DNA from: Omphiscola glabra
Taxonomy: Eukaryota > Mollusca > Gastropoda > Lymnaeidae
NCBI GenBank assembly: GCA_964017045.1
Contig: OZ024809.1
Span: 5,355,012 to 5,419,011 of the forward strand
Direction of reading: 5' to 3'
Length of the DNA stretch: 64,000 nucleotides
Position 1 is the first letter of the stretch. Each line of letters begins with the position of its first letter. Position numbers and translations under genes: made by a program. This document shows positions 1 to 11,500 of this stretch, one piece after another. The notes under the pieces are model-generated. The model was given only the letters and a program-made list of their open reading frames with translations. It had not been told where the DNA came from and ran no database searches.

Positions 1-1339
1 AGGTACATGTGTTTACAAAAAGTTCTCTACAAATGGAACACATGAGAAGGCTGCCTTTGCACAAGACAAGTTTATTTCTTTATAATGACATAATCATTGA
101 CAATAATTGCACAAACAACATCTGAAATAAAAATATGGATAAAATACAATGGAAAAAAAAAAAAACAATCTAGACAATTTTTTAGGCATAATTTGAAAAG
201 ATGAGCTTGTACACACATAAAGAAATAGTTCCACTTGTTTGAACAATGAATATTCATGCCAGGAGCATGGCCACAAGTTAAACTGACGCCATGCACATTC
301 AGTGGCTTAAACCCAACAATCATTCTTGAAAATTCATGACCATTCAACGCAGTTAAGCCAGAAGTGAATTATCTCCCATGTTAGTGAATGATTTCAGAGA
401 AGCCTTTGACCTGACCAAATGATAGGCATTAAATTTGTAATTGCACAATTATTTATATGTTAGATATGGGCTTCCTCTGAAGGGTTGACTTAGATCGCCA
501 TCCATCAGGAAACTTTATGGTACACAAAAGATCATGTACATCTGAAAGTTAACTGTTTTCCCATAAATTTTAGAGCTACTATTTGGGTTTAATATCATTG
601 TAAGGTTTAGTTATTGGTTATTTTAACTTCTTATGAAATCTGGTGTAATCTTTCTCCTAAACCGTTGTGTGGCACCCAGCATAAAAATTAAAAATTGTAG
701 ATGTGATATCAGTTTTTGAGCACTCAATTCATTTTCAAAAAAAAAAAAAAACCAACAACAACAAATAATAATATTAGACTAAGCAGTATGTTTCTTTTGT
801 CTACTTTCATAGTTGCTGCTGCACACAATTTGAGAAACATTATTGAAAGTGAAAGTATAAATTAATCCTAACAGGATAACAAGATAAATAATTTATGTTG
901 TTATTTTAATAGAAAGATTTTTTTCTCCTACAATGAATAGATATTTTAAAAAAAAAAACAAAAAAAAACACTACTCACAGGGGCTAAGACAAAATTCCCA
1001 TCAGTCACACTTTTAAGTTTACAAATCACTTGAATAAAAAAAACCACATTTCTGAGCCAATGCCATGATTTGTTCAACCACTAAAAGAATTCATTTTTTT
1101 TTTTAAAATATGAAATGTATACATCTTTCTTGTTTTTTATGGAATCATTGAAGGAAAAGTCTAGACACAACAAAACCATGAGTCAAGCCTTAGACACATT
1201 AAGAAAAACTTTCCAATATGACTGGTAAAAAAAAATGTGTTTTCTGCAGGATTCCTACAAACAAAGCGTTATTAGCTGGCCAAATTCTAAGAAACATTAC
1301 CCCTCCTCTGCCCCTCAAATATATTCATTCCTTTTTTTA

Positions 1340-1440
1340 AACAAAGAGATTATTATTATTCTTATTATAATAAGTTTTTTATAGCGTAGTACCCCAACCT
1401 AGGGCTGGACTCACCAATATGTAGATAAGGAGGTTAAGTG
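1340..1440 (-). repeat. LINE 3' tail fragment (family shared with 32.8 kb and 48.5 kb)
   Basis: Read on the minus strand, the segment has a GGTGAGTCCAGCCC hairpin-like block, then GGGGTACTACGCTATAAAA, then an AT-rich tail of TTATTA/AATAAT repeats. The same order is seen at the 3' end of the LINE fragment at 32350-32898 and at 48530-48592. Only the last ~100 bp are present, as in a strongly 5'-truncated retroposed copy. Confidence 0.6.
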
Positions 1441-1648
1441 TTGTTTTATGGTTGCCAAAGGGCTTTTTCGGTGCCGATTCTGTAATTTTATAAATTGTAT
1501 CTGAAGTAAGTTTTTGGTTGCAAATAATGCTGAAGAATTATCCTTAGACAAAGTTTGATACACAGTTCCCTCCGGATATTAAACTGAACATACTTACATT
1601 GACTGTCACTCTCTGAAGGAAAGAGTTTAAATTTCTAGTTTTGGTGCA

Positions 1649-1683
1649 AAAAACACTAGGCAGATAAATTATTACACAGATAT
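1649..1683. repeat. 33-bp motif repeated at 2889-2921
   Basis: The stretch containing GATAAATTATTACACAGATA recurs 1.24 kb away with two mismatches over 33 bases. No longer homology surrounds either copy. Function unknown. Confidence 0.5.
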
Positions 1684-1721
1684 GGTTTTCTATCATTAAA
1701 AAATTGATGTCCTTAAAGCTG

Positions 1722-1784
1722 TGTAAAGTCTTCTTCTTCTATATTTTGAGGACCCACGATCAATGTATTGATCATTCTGGCTCC
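1722..1784 (-). repeat. Dispersed hairpin-bearing repeat, copy 1
   Basis: On the minus strand it reads GGAGCCAGAATGATCAATAC, then ATTGATCGTGGG and a TAGAAGAAGAAG run. Plus-orientation copies lie at 29049-29110 and 36170-36220. The core GATCAAT..ATTGATC can form a short hairpin. Likely the end of a short interspersed element; the family is not recognised. Confidence 0.5.
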
Positions 1785-4700
1785 TTTGTTTGTAGAGGGG
1801 TTTGCGATGCAACTCTGCATGGTTTTGAAATAATAAAACATACAATCTGCCAAGTATATGAGAATATCTACCCTAATAAAAATTAAAATGATTTTTTAAA
1901 AACCTTCAAAGAGGGAATTATAGTCTTTATCATATGCCTTTAAATAAGAAATGAAGGTATTTATAGATATATTTACTTTTTATAAGTTTTTAAAAGATTA
2001 AAGTTTGACAAAATAATAGTTATTTAGATAATTACTCAGGAAAAATGCTGACCATAAATATGAATGCATTTGAAAATTAAATAATAAAAACACAGGATTG
2101 ATTTATAAGTATTCCACAATGGCAAAGTCACTAAAGCATGTACTTTTTTTTAAATGGCATATTTTATAGTCCACTTAAGCTGATACAACAGACCTGTTCA
2201 CTCTTAAGATTTTGGAGTACAACGTACGATTTTGAGGTATGTACATTATATATTATATATACTGTATGTTTATTTTTTACTATTAAGATAATGTATTGAA
2301 CGATTTTGTGATAATATTGTATGAATTTAAGAGTTTGAGGTTAAACAGGTCTGATAGAGGAACCATGGAAATTTTAAGCTTTACTGAAATTGGGTCAATG
2401 TTTAACTATGGCAGTTTATTTCGACATTTGATACTTTACCAAATGGGAATTCTGTAATAACCCACCTATCAGTCTTTTAGTTTCTCGACAACTGTTAAGC
2501 ACAGATAAAATGAAAAACACATGACATTTAAATATTTTTAAAATAAATATTGTTCCAAAGATAATGACACAAGTAAAATCTAGTGGAGATTGTGGTCAAA
2601 CAAAGAAGCTGTTTTTTAAACAAATGAAAACAGGCTTGAATTTACCTATTACTAAATTTTTAGCATGAAACAGATACACATTTACAAACTTTCTATTTAA
2701 TTCATTGCAAAGATAATTCATATAAATTTTCTAGTATAAGAGTGAGAAAACATTTTTAAAAAGGGAAACTTCTTTTTTTTTTTTTTTTAATAAATGGATT
2801 TTAACAACTCTTTAGAAGAACTTCTCACATTAAGAATATTTTTTCAATTTTTACTCAAAACTTGTACTTATGTAAAGACCTAAAAAAAAAAAACACTAAG
2901 CGGATAAATTATTACACAGATAATATAAGAGTAAAACAAATATGCAGCATATCACTAGACTGGCTCATAAAGAAGCAAGCAATTGTAAAGTAGCCATAAT
3001 TCTATAAGTTTATAATAATAATTTTTGCAAACAAGGCCAGATCATTGGGAAAGGTAATGAAACAAAAAATTATTTGAAGGGACTAAACCAGTAGTCAAGA
3101 GCTAAATTTAAAAAAAAACAGTAGAAATGTTTCATTCTCACTTTTGTACATACAGTAATCAAATAAAAATATTCTAACAAGAGAGCAATTCTTGGTTAAA
3201 AATAATTATAATATGAATTTTTCTTCTTCTGAAAATCTTTCAACATAAGTAGATTTTCACATTGTTAAAAAAAGAAAATGGCATTGCCATCATTTGCAGA
3301 AGATAGTTTATCCTTATTTTTATTGTATGTGTGCTAGTGTTGCAGAAGGCTAGTAGATAAAAAATGCATTATTTTGTTTTGTCTTGAACAGTTTTCACTC
3401 TTTATCATTTCAACTTTACAGCTTTTAGTTCTTTAAAAATCACTTAGCATTTCAAGGACCAGAAGAATTTAAGTGTAAGGATTATATACTCCATGATGTT
3501 AATTTGCTTGAAAAGCCCATTTAAAACAATTTCGTTTGCTGATGATTTTCTGATTAGATTTGTTATTTAATTTTGACTATACATTTTTATTTGCATCATC
3601 ACAAAACAAAGCTAACAATAAGTTTAAAATACATGAATTTATAATGGTATAGTCATTAATACAATACGGAGGTTTTCATTCAAATATTGACAAATATAAT
3701 TCAGCAAATAACATACAATTCCATTAAAAATAACTAAAATCTACATGTTAGTTTTGATAACATCAATATTTACAAAACGAGGGTGATCAACATCAATGAA
3801 AAAGTGTGCATCTATTTATATTTATTTTTTTTAGAAATAAAAGAATATATATAAATCAGCATTTTTATTTTTAATTACATTTTGTTAACTATCTGCGTAA
3901 AAATCGAAATAACTGTCGTTTAAAATGCCACCTTTTAAAAACAAAAAGAGCTTTTTAGTCCGCCATTGGAAGGGGAAAAAAAAAAGAATTACAAAATTTT
4001 GGTTAAAATCTTTAAGTGAAAAGTAAGGTAAGGAGGAAAAGGTGCAACCTTTATCTTGCAGATGTAAACACTTTATGCACGTCAACAAGGACAGGACTAA
4101 TCAACGCTTTTAATAATATACAAAACTTAAATAAAGAACAAGTTATGTTTATTTTTAAACATTTTTTTTCCTCATTTACTGTATTGTTTATATCGGGAAA
4201 GTTCAATGGGATAAAGATGTTAAGATAAAAAGGTAAATTTCTGAAAATTATATAATATAGTCAGACATGCTGCATTAGCAATACCTTTACAATTTTTTTT
4301 CTGTCAAGTTGTAACACTGACTTATCAACTATACCTAAGTTGAATGAGCAAATATATTGCTTTAAACTGGTTAATGAACCAGTATATCTTAATTTACGAC
4401 AGGAAAAAAAATGTATGGTATTAAAATATTTAACCTCCTCTATTTACTGTATGTGCTAAATGTTGACTATTGGTAGATTAAAAAAGATAATTAAAAAATA
4501 AATTCACTATTGACAATGGCTATACACATGGTCTTTCTCATTCTTTTGCTTATTTTTACTATCACATTTTTTAGCGAAAAGTCAATACAATCTTTCATAA
4601 GAAGAACTGAGTGAAATATAAGACACATTACATTAAAATCAAAGTATACAGTTGTCACTTTAAAGACTTCCATTAATCAAACAACAATACATTTAAAATA

Positions 4701-6202
4701 ATGTTAACCAACAATTTTGGCTCCCAAAAAATATTCAAAGTAAACTTGCCAAGTTTGATTAAATCACGATAATTTTATAATAGATTCCCCCAACTGAATA
4801 AGAAGATTTCTAGTCTTATACAGAGGTTGGGAACCTTTTATTATAAGTATGATTTTTAATGTCTTCACTGACAGAAAACATAAAATGCATCAAGTAAAAT
4901 CTAGTTGGGTATTATTTACAGATTGAACACAATAAATATATAGGGCTATGTACAATAATACATAGAAACAAAAAATATACATATAATGCACAATTATGTC
5001 TGGGTGAGTCTTGACCTATTGATCAAGGGCTGTATGAACTATCACTGCAGTAATTTGGGTCACTTTTAAAAATGACTCTGCTCCTCAAAAGAAATTACCC
5101 CACTCAATACAAACAGGAACCCAAAGGTAGCTTATGAGAGGACAAACAGAAGATTAAAAAAAAATTTGAAAATATGGGATGTTCTCTAGGCTTTTAAAAA
5201 TATACTTCAAACTTAAAAGTAATTTTTACTCCCGTATATAGTCTTCTAAAAATATTTCTAAAAATAAATTTATATTAAAAGCCAAACCCTAAAGCTTCCC
5301 AAATGTTTTCTCCATGTAATATTTTTTGAAGGTTCTGTGAGTAAAATAAACTATTAAGCAAGAATACTTTAAACACATAGATTGTAAATGTTTCTAAACA
5401 AATAAAAATATAGCAATATCATTGTTTAACGATGTTGATATAATCAATTTTAGACTTGAGAGACTATTATTCTAAAACAAAGGAAGAATTTATCATAATA
5501 GTTCTCAATGTGTAAGTCCCCAATTGCAAACAGCCATATAACAAGACAGAAAACACAATGAAGCCTTGGTGAAGCTCACAAATATTCAAAATGTTCACAC
5601 TACATAGAAGATGCCATAAATAGGTCAATATAGACAAAGTTACAATGTTGATAGCACTTTGCCTCAAAGTACATGATGCAGAAAAATCCCTCTAAAAATA
5701 TCAACAATTATCAACACCTGTAAAATGTTTCTACCAGTAAACCAGTAAATGCACAGCTATTTAACCACACAACTTATGTATAACACAAGACTGCCATGAA
5801 CTGTTCTCCTTGAAATGCTGCATCCATACCAGGCACATCTACACAAGTAATTTTAACATCTTATGATGCAAAGTTACCTGCATTCACAAACAACACTTCA
5901 AATTTTTTTGCTTCCCAAAGTAAGTAGATCCATTATGCAAATGCTCTGAGAAATTTATAAAACTAATGTTCGTCTATAAGTCACGTCTGCTGATCATAAG
6001 GTTCACAACTAACACATCACAACCCCACACAACACTGAGTTGGAACCATCCTTTGAAGTGCTTAAATAAGCGCAATGTTGCTTCAGTTTTAACACAACAT
6101 ACAAAATTTGTTCATGGTAGAATAGTCTTTGATGGTTAGTTATCAGCATTCGGAAATAAGATGAACAGCAATCTTTAGTACTGTTTGATTGGGCAGTCCT
6201 TC

Positions 6203-6208
6203 TTTATT
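6203..6208 (-). terminator. AATAAA poly(A) signal overlapping the stop codon
   Basis: The stop codon TAA (6209-6207) runs directly into AATAAA, so TAATAAA carries both. If used, the 3' UTR would be only 15-30 nt. Other hexamers lie farther downstream, so use is not certain. Confidence 0.4.
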
Positions 6209-8549
6209 AATGCATCATAATGCTGTCTGTCGGAAGTTTGTCAATAATATTATTGACATCCACAATTTTATGAATCCAGTTATAAATTCGCCTAAGGGCA
6301 TCATTGATTCTATCAACACAGTTTTTCCATACCAACCTTTCCAGTCTAGGGTTGTCCACAACACTAGGCGGGTATTTCATTACTAAGTAGTGGATGGCAG
6401 CCATCTTGGCCGGGTCAAGGGCTTTATTCTTGTTCTCCATCTTTTTGCCATTGATGTAGAAAACACCAGAAACATTGCGGTCATACACCTCACCCAAAGT
6501 AAAAATACGGAATACAAGCTCTTTAGCTAGGCGCTCTCTTCTGCCTTGACAAGCTGATTCAGCCTCTTTTAACACTGTGGAACAAATGCTAATTTCAGAT
6601 GTTCCTATGCTGCGCACAAGAGGCTTCCGTGTGGATGACATTGCCGAAATGATTTGGTCAGAACTCATGTTCTTCTGGAAATCTTCCACCAATATTTCCC
6701 AGAACCTTGGATCCAGTATGACAGTTTTAGGATTGGATGATGTGTTGGAGAATCGTGCATTTGGCTCCTTGCTGCTTCCAGGACCTAACTCAAACTTTTG
6801 GTTTTCATTCCCTTCATCATAAACCGTCACAGCTATGCCACTCTGGCTATCAACAATTGGAACGTTGATGTCTGATGTCTGGACACTGGCATTACCTAAA
6901 ACCACCGGCATAAGATCCTGTTCAGAGGGCAGCTCCTGAACTGTGCTGGAGGCTGTTTCAGGGGTCTCACTAGGGCTTGGTGCTTCCATCATAGCCTGGC
7001 CCTGCACCAAGGAAACAGTGCCAACAGGGATGAAAAGATCAGAATTGGAGTCACTGCGTTTGAGCTCATCTGTGGCTGTGTAGTCAGAGATTGTGAGGTA
7101 GTTGGACAGGGCAGCTTTCAGGCTGGCCTTTGTCACTGCAGCATTGTTGATTGTGGTGCTTGGCATGGATGATGGTGTAGAGGATCCTGGGATAAGGGGC
7201 TTGGGCTTACACTTGGGAATATTCTTGTTAGGGGTTACTGAGTTAGGGGGTATTGCCACTTGATGTGGAGGGAATAACTGACTCTCTATTCTCTCCACTC
7301 GTTTACTTAGCTCAAACAAAACATTATGGGAATCCTTAACCATGTTCAACATTTTGTCCATCTTAGCACACAGCTGAAGGAACGCCTGAGGTGTGACTGT
7401 GGCAGTAGATGTTTGAATCTGAGGGAATAATGAATGTACTGGTGGAAGAACCAAGGACACCTGGGGCATGTGCCCGCCCCCAGCCTGTACTGGAATCCCA
7501 GCTTGGGCAAGTAAATGGTGCTGCTGGGATTGTTGTGCCGGCTGGATTTGTCTGGTGGTTTGGATCTGCCTCTGTTGACCATCTGCTGTAGTTAGGACAA
7601 CACTTTCTCCTCCCGTGGTCAGCTGCCCATCCTGAGTCAAAACAACATTTTGCCCAAGGGCTTGCTGTAGATTTTGCTGGGTCAGGACTATATTGTGCCC
7701 CATCTCATCCCCTTCAGCTTTAACAATAAAGTTTCCGGACATTGTCTGCTGCCCTGGTGTGGCTATAACAATATTCTGCCCATGGTGGGCACCGTGAGAA
7801 TGAATGACATAGTTTTGACCTGCCTGCTGTGTGTGTGGCGATGCAATGATCATGTTCTGACCACCAGCCAGTGAGAATGTAACAACCTGACCGCCCTGCT
7901 GGACCACAGCGGACTCTGCACTGACTTGAGCTGTGTAAGCTTCAGCATAGTTCTGAACTTGCTGGTTGGTCATCTGGGCCTGAGTGGCAACCTGGGCTTG
8001 CACCTGGTGGCCATTCACCTCAATGGTTTGTGTTTGCTGTTGGTTATTAGGATTTCCAGAATTATCCTGGACCTGGTTGGCGGCAACCAGTGTGACCATG
8101 TTACCTCCCAGCTGAGCAGGTATTGTCTGTTGGTATGAATTAGTGCTAGAAATGACCTGGCTGTAAGCCGGAGTGGAGGACATCTGCTGGGCATGGCTGT
8201 AGGCTTGGGCTATCATTTGGCTACTCAGTGTTGGTTGAGCTTGAGAGAAAGTTACCCCTTCTTGGCTGTAGCTCACCACATTTGGATTCATCAAAAGATC
8301 AGCTAGAGGCTTGGCCTCATTGTACTCTCCATTGTTAAATTCATTGCTGTAAAATTCTGTATTTTTCTGCTCCGAGAGCAGGTCTAATTCACGAATGTCA
8401 TCAGTAAGCTGATAATACTGTTGTATGTGCTGTTGAGGGGGACCCTGGCCGTTGGGTACTCCTGTTTGGTTGGCTGGTGCAGGGGCTGTGGTAGTTGTGG
8501 GAGCTGTTGTTTGTGTTGAGTCTGCTGGGGTACTGGTTGCTGCAGAACC
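6207..8549 (-). CDS. Exon 7: Gln-rich, coiled-coil, BEN-domain protein segment (780 aa)
   Basis: The acceptor CTCTAG|GGT at 8551-8550 is followed by 780 open codons. Order of parts: a Thr/Pro/Ala-rich start; a segment with YYQLTDDIRELDLLSEQ; a Gln-rich stretch with seven spaced hydrophobic motifs (QNMIIAS, QNYVIHS, QNIVIAT, NFIVKA, HNIVLT, QNVVLT, ESVVLT) at about 7870-7575, like activation domains of Sp1-type factors; a coiled coil (FLQLCAKMDKMLNMV..., near 7380-7270); and a BEN domain in the last ~130 residues (RLAKELVFRIFTLGEVYDRN, NKALDPAKMAAIHYLVMKYP, WKNCVDRINDALRRI). BEN domains bind DNA or chromatin proteins, and BANP is one Gln-rich BEN family member, so a nuclear transcription regulator is inferred. 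The first in-exon ATG is at 8291. The 85 open codons upstream of the usable TTG/ATG look protein-like, so an upstream coding exon is expected. Confidence 0.8.
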   Translation of the reverse strand, partial: GSAATSTPADSTQTTAPTTTTAPAPANQTGVPNGQGPPQQHIQQYYQLTDDIRELDLLSEQKNTEFYSNEFNNGEYNEAKPLADLLMNPNVVSYSQEGVTFSQAQPTLSSQMIAQAYSHAQQMSSTPAYSQVISSTNSYQQTIPAQLGGNMVTLVAANQVQDNSGNPNNQQQTQTIEVNGHQVQAQVATQAQMTNQQVQNYAEAYTAQVSAESAVVQQGGQVVTFSLAGGQNMIIASPHTQQAGQNYVIHSHGAHHGQNIVIATPGQQTMSGNFIVKAEGDEMGHNIVLTQQNLQQALGQNVVLTQDGQLTTGGESVVLTTADGQQRQIQTTRQIQPAQQSQQHHLLAQAGIPVQAGGGHMPQVSLVLPPVHSLFPQIQTSTATVTPQAFLQLCAKMDKMLNMVKDSHNVLFELSKRVERIESQLFPPHQVAIPPNSVTPNKNIPKCKPKPLIPGSSTPSSMPSTTINNAAVTKASLKAALSNYLTISDYTATDELKRSDSNSDLFIPVGTVSLVQGQAMMEAPSPSETPETASSTVQELPSEQDLMPVVLGNASVQTSDINVPIVDSQSGIAVTVYDEGNENQKFELGPGSSKEPNARFSNTSSNPKTVILDPRFWEILVEDFQKNMSSDQIISAMSSTRKPLVRSIGTSEISICSTVLKEAESACQGRRERLAKELVFRIFTLGEVYDRNVSGVFYINGKKMENKNKALDPAKMAAIHYLVMKYPPSVVDNPRLERLVWKNCVDRINDALRRIYNWIHKIVDVNNIIDKLPTDSIMMH

Positions 8550-11500
8550 CTAGAGAAAAGGAAATACTATGTTTATTTTATTTTAAAGAGTATACAGAGT
8601 CATAAAACCATTAAGAAAATAATATACTTAAAATGTTTAATGCACCTGGCTGACATATTTTTACAATCAACATGAAAATTTTCATTTTAAATGCACCATT
8701 GTTTTCAAGAAAACCATAATTGTTTTTTTTACAATTTTTTTTTTTTACTTAGCTCACCTTGGAAAGGACAATGTCAGGTCAGCCTGAACAATGATGAGAC
8801 TTCTCATGATTGTCACCATGGTTTCATAACTAAAGCAAAACTAACGCAGAACATAAATGTCCCAGAGGAAGGCACACAATGATACGTGCTATTATAATGA
8901 TAAAGAGCACTGAAGCTCAAGCTAACCTCATACAAGGGGCTTTGCCAGAAAGTCACTAGAAATCAGACATTTTTACAAATGTTTGTTTGTGCTTAGAGAC
9001 GGCAGGAATTTTGACGTATATACATTCAAAGCGGGTTGTGTAAAATTTGACGTGTTGAAGGAAAGAAAGAAACAATGGTGCATTTGTTAAAAATTGTATT
9101 TATTTCTGATGACTGTAATAAATAGACCTTTAAAAAAATTGTACAGGCTTACGGGTACATAACCAATGTCCTTACGGGTACATAACCAATGTCTTTACGG
9201 GTACATAGCCAATGTCCTTACGGGTACGTAGCCAATGTCCTTACGGGTACGTAACCAATGTCCTTACGGGTACATAGCCAATGTCCTTACGGGTACATAG
9301 CCAATGTCCTTACAGGTACATAGCCAATGTCCTTACGGGTACATAACCAATGTCCTTACGGGTACATAGCCAATGTCCTTACGGGTACATAACCAATGTC
9401 CTTACGGGTACATAACCAATGTCCTTACGGGTACATAACCAATGTCCTTACGGGTACATAACCAATGTCCTTACGGGTACATAACCAATGTCCTTACGGG
9501 TACATAACCAATGTCCTTATGGGTACATAACCAATGTCCTTACGGGTACATAACCAATGTCCTTACGGGTACATAACCAATGTCCTTACGGGTACATAGC
9601 CAATGTCCTTACGGGTACATAACCAATGTCCTTACGGGTACATAACCAATGTCCTTATGGGTACATAACCAATGTCCTTATGGGTACATAACCAATGTCC
9701 TTACGGGTACATAACCAATGTCCTTACGGGTACATAACCAATGTCCTTACGGTTACATAACCAATGTCCTCACGGGTACATAACCAATGTCCTTACGGGT
9801 ACATAACCAATGTCCTTACGGGTACATAACCAATGTCCTTACGGGTACATAACCAATGTCCTTACGGGTACATAACCAATGTCCTTACGGGTACATAACC
9901 AATGTCCTTACGGGTACATAACCAATGTCCTTACGGGTACATAACCAATGTCCTTACGGTTACATAACCAATGTCCTCACGGGTACATAACCAATGTCCT
10001 TACGGGTACATAACCAATGTCCTTACGGTTACATAACCAATGTCCTCACGGGTACATAACCAATGTCCTTACGGGTACATAGCCAATGTCCTTACGGGTA
10101 CATAACCAATGTCCTTACGGGTACATAACCAATGTCCTTACGGGTACATAACCAATGTCCTTACGGGTACATAACCAATGTCCTTACGGTTACATAACCA
10201 ATGTCCTCACGGGTACATAACCAATGTCCTTACGGGTACATAACCAATGTCCTTATGGGTACATAACCAATGTCCTTACGGGTACATAACCAATGTCCTT
10301 ACGGTTACATAACCAATGTCCTCACGGGTACATAACCAATGTCCTTACGGGTACATAACCAATGTCCTTACGGTTACATAACCAATGTCCTCACGGGTAC
10401 ATAACCAATGTACTTACGGGTACATAACCAATGTCCTTACGGGTACATAACCAATGTCCTTACGGGTACATAACCAATGTCCAGTTTGGATCAATGAAGC
10501 TTTAACAAGGCATCTTAAATAATGTATACAAGAAATATGTTGGTCTAGATTAAAAAGCAATATCCTATTAGAACTAATAAAAGACACAAGCAAGATAGTT
10601 ATTAATTATATGCTTTTTTTTTTTTGGTAAAAAAAATAATGAATAACAATGCAAATTTACAACACTGCATAACATACAAAGCACATGTAAAATGAGTTGA
10701 AACATCTGAAAGTAAATTTGAAGCCAATAAAGAAATATGATGTGCTCATTGTTGAACTCAAACTTTTGTTAAATAAATTTTTATCTTGATCCAAAGAAAA
10801 GCAAGAAATAATAGAATGGCAACAGTAAACAGGGGAATCCAAAACATATTTTTTAAAAATGTTTTTTGTTTGTATATCCCTGATAAAGTATGCAATATTA
10901 ATGTCGAAAATAAAAACCTAAAAACAATAGAAAATGTTTGAAAGGCCAGCCAGAAAATCAATCACATGAACTTAGAGAATAAATGTAAAAACTGAGCTAA
11001 TTCTAAAACGTTGTGTTGTACTGTTATCCAGATTTCACACCAAACTATATTACTTTGGGGAAGAGCAGTCTAATAAAATGAGACCCAATTTGATATCTGC
11101 CTCTTTAGGAAATGGTCTTTCATCAATTAAATAAAAGTAATTGAAAGTTTCCATTTGCTAGTTATTTCACAAATGCAACACTTTTAAATGTATCAAACGT
11201 AACTCGAGAGTAAAACATTCAAAAGTCAAATTCATCCAGACTCTAATACACTTGTTAAAGACAATAAAATGCTGCATGAGTTATGCTGATCACATTTAAT
11301 ATAGTCAACAACAAAAAATAATAATTCATGCATGACTTCAATGTTTAAGAAGGAAATTTAAAGTTTTACATATCTTGATGTAAATAAATAAAAATTAAAA
11401 AATTAAATGTTTGTCTTTAAAGGTCCTTTAAAAGTCCAGGATAATTCTGGAGTCATTCAATTTCTGCTTGTTTCAAAAAACACAATTAAACTTAATTGGA

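Larger units (their letters stand above)
1..6206. other. AT-rich non-coding region downstream of the BEN-domain exon
   Basis: No convincing exon on either strand. The short open frames here are low-complexity chance frames. The stretch may be a very long 3' UTR of the minus-strand gene ending at 6207, or intergenic DNA. Several AATAAA hexamers occur on the minus strand (for example near position 70 and at 6203-6208). It contains one LINE 3' tail, one copy of a dispersed hairpin repeat and a duplicated 33-bp motif, listed separately. Confidence 0.6.

Noticed and set aside
7346..8138. Several open frames antisense or in alternate frames across 6.2-8.3 kb
   Set aside because: Shadows of the long BEN exon, which has the domain content and codon pattern.
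8757..8890. Coding first exon of an independent BEN gene ending at the GTGAGC donor
   Set aside because: The frame needed to enter the BEN exon is stopped just upstream and has no ATG; only a non-coding exon is possible.
9148..10482. Regular 23-bp direct repeats as a CRISPR-like array
   Set aside because: Units are contiguous with no unique spacers, and the setting is an animal intron.
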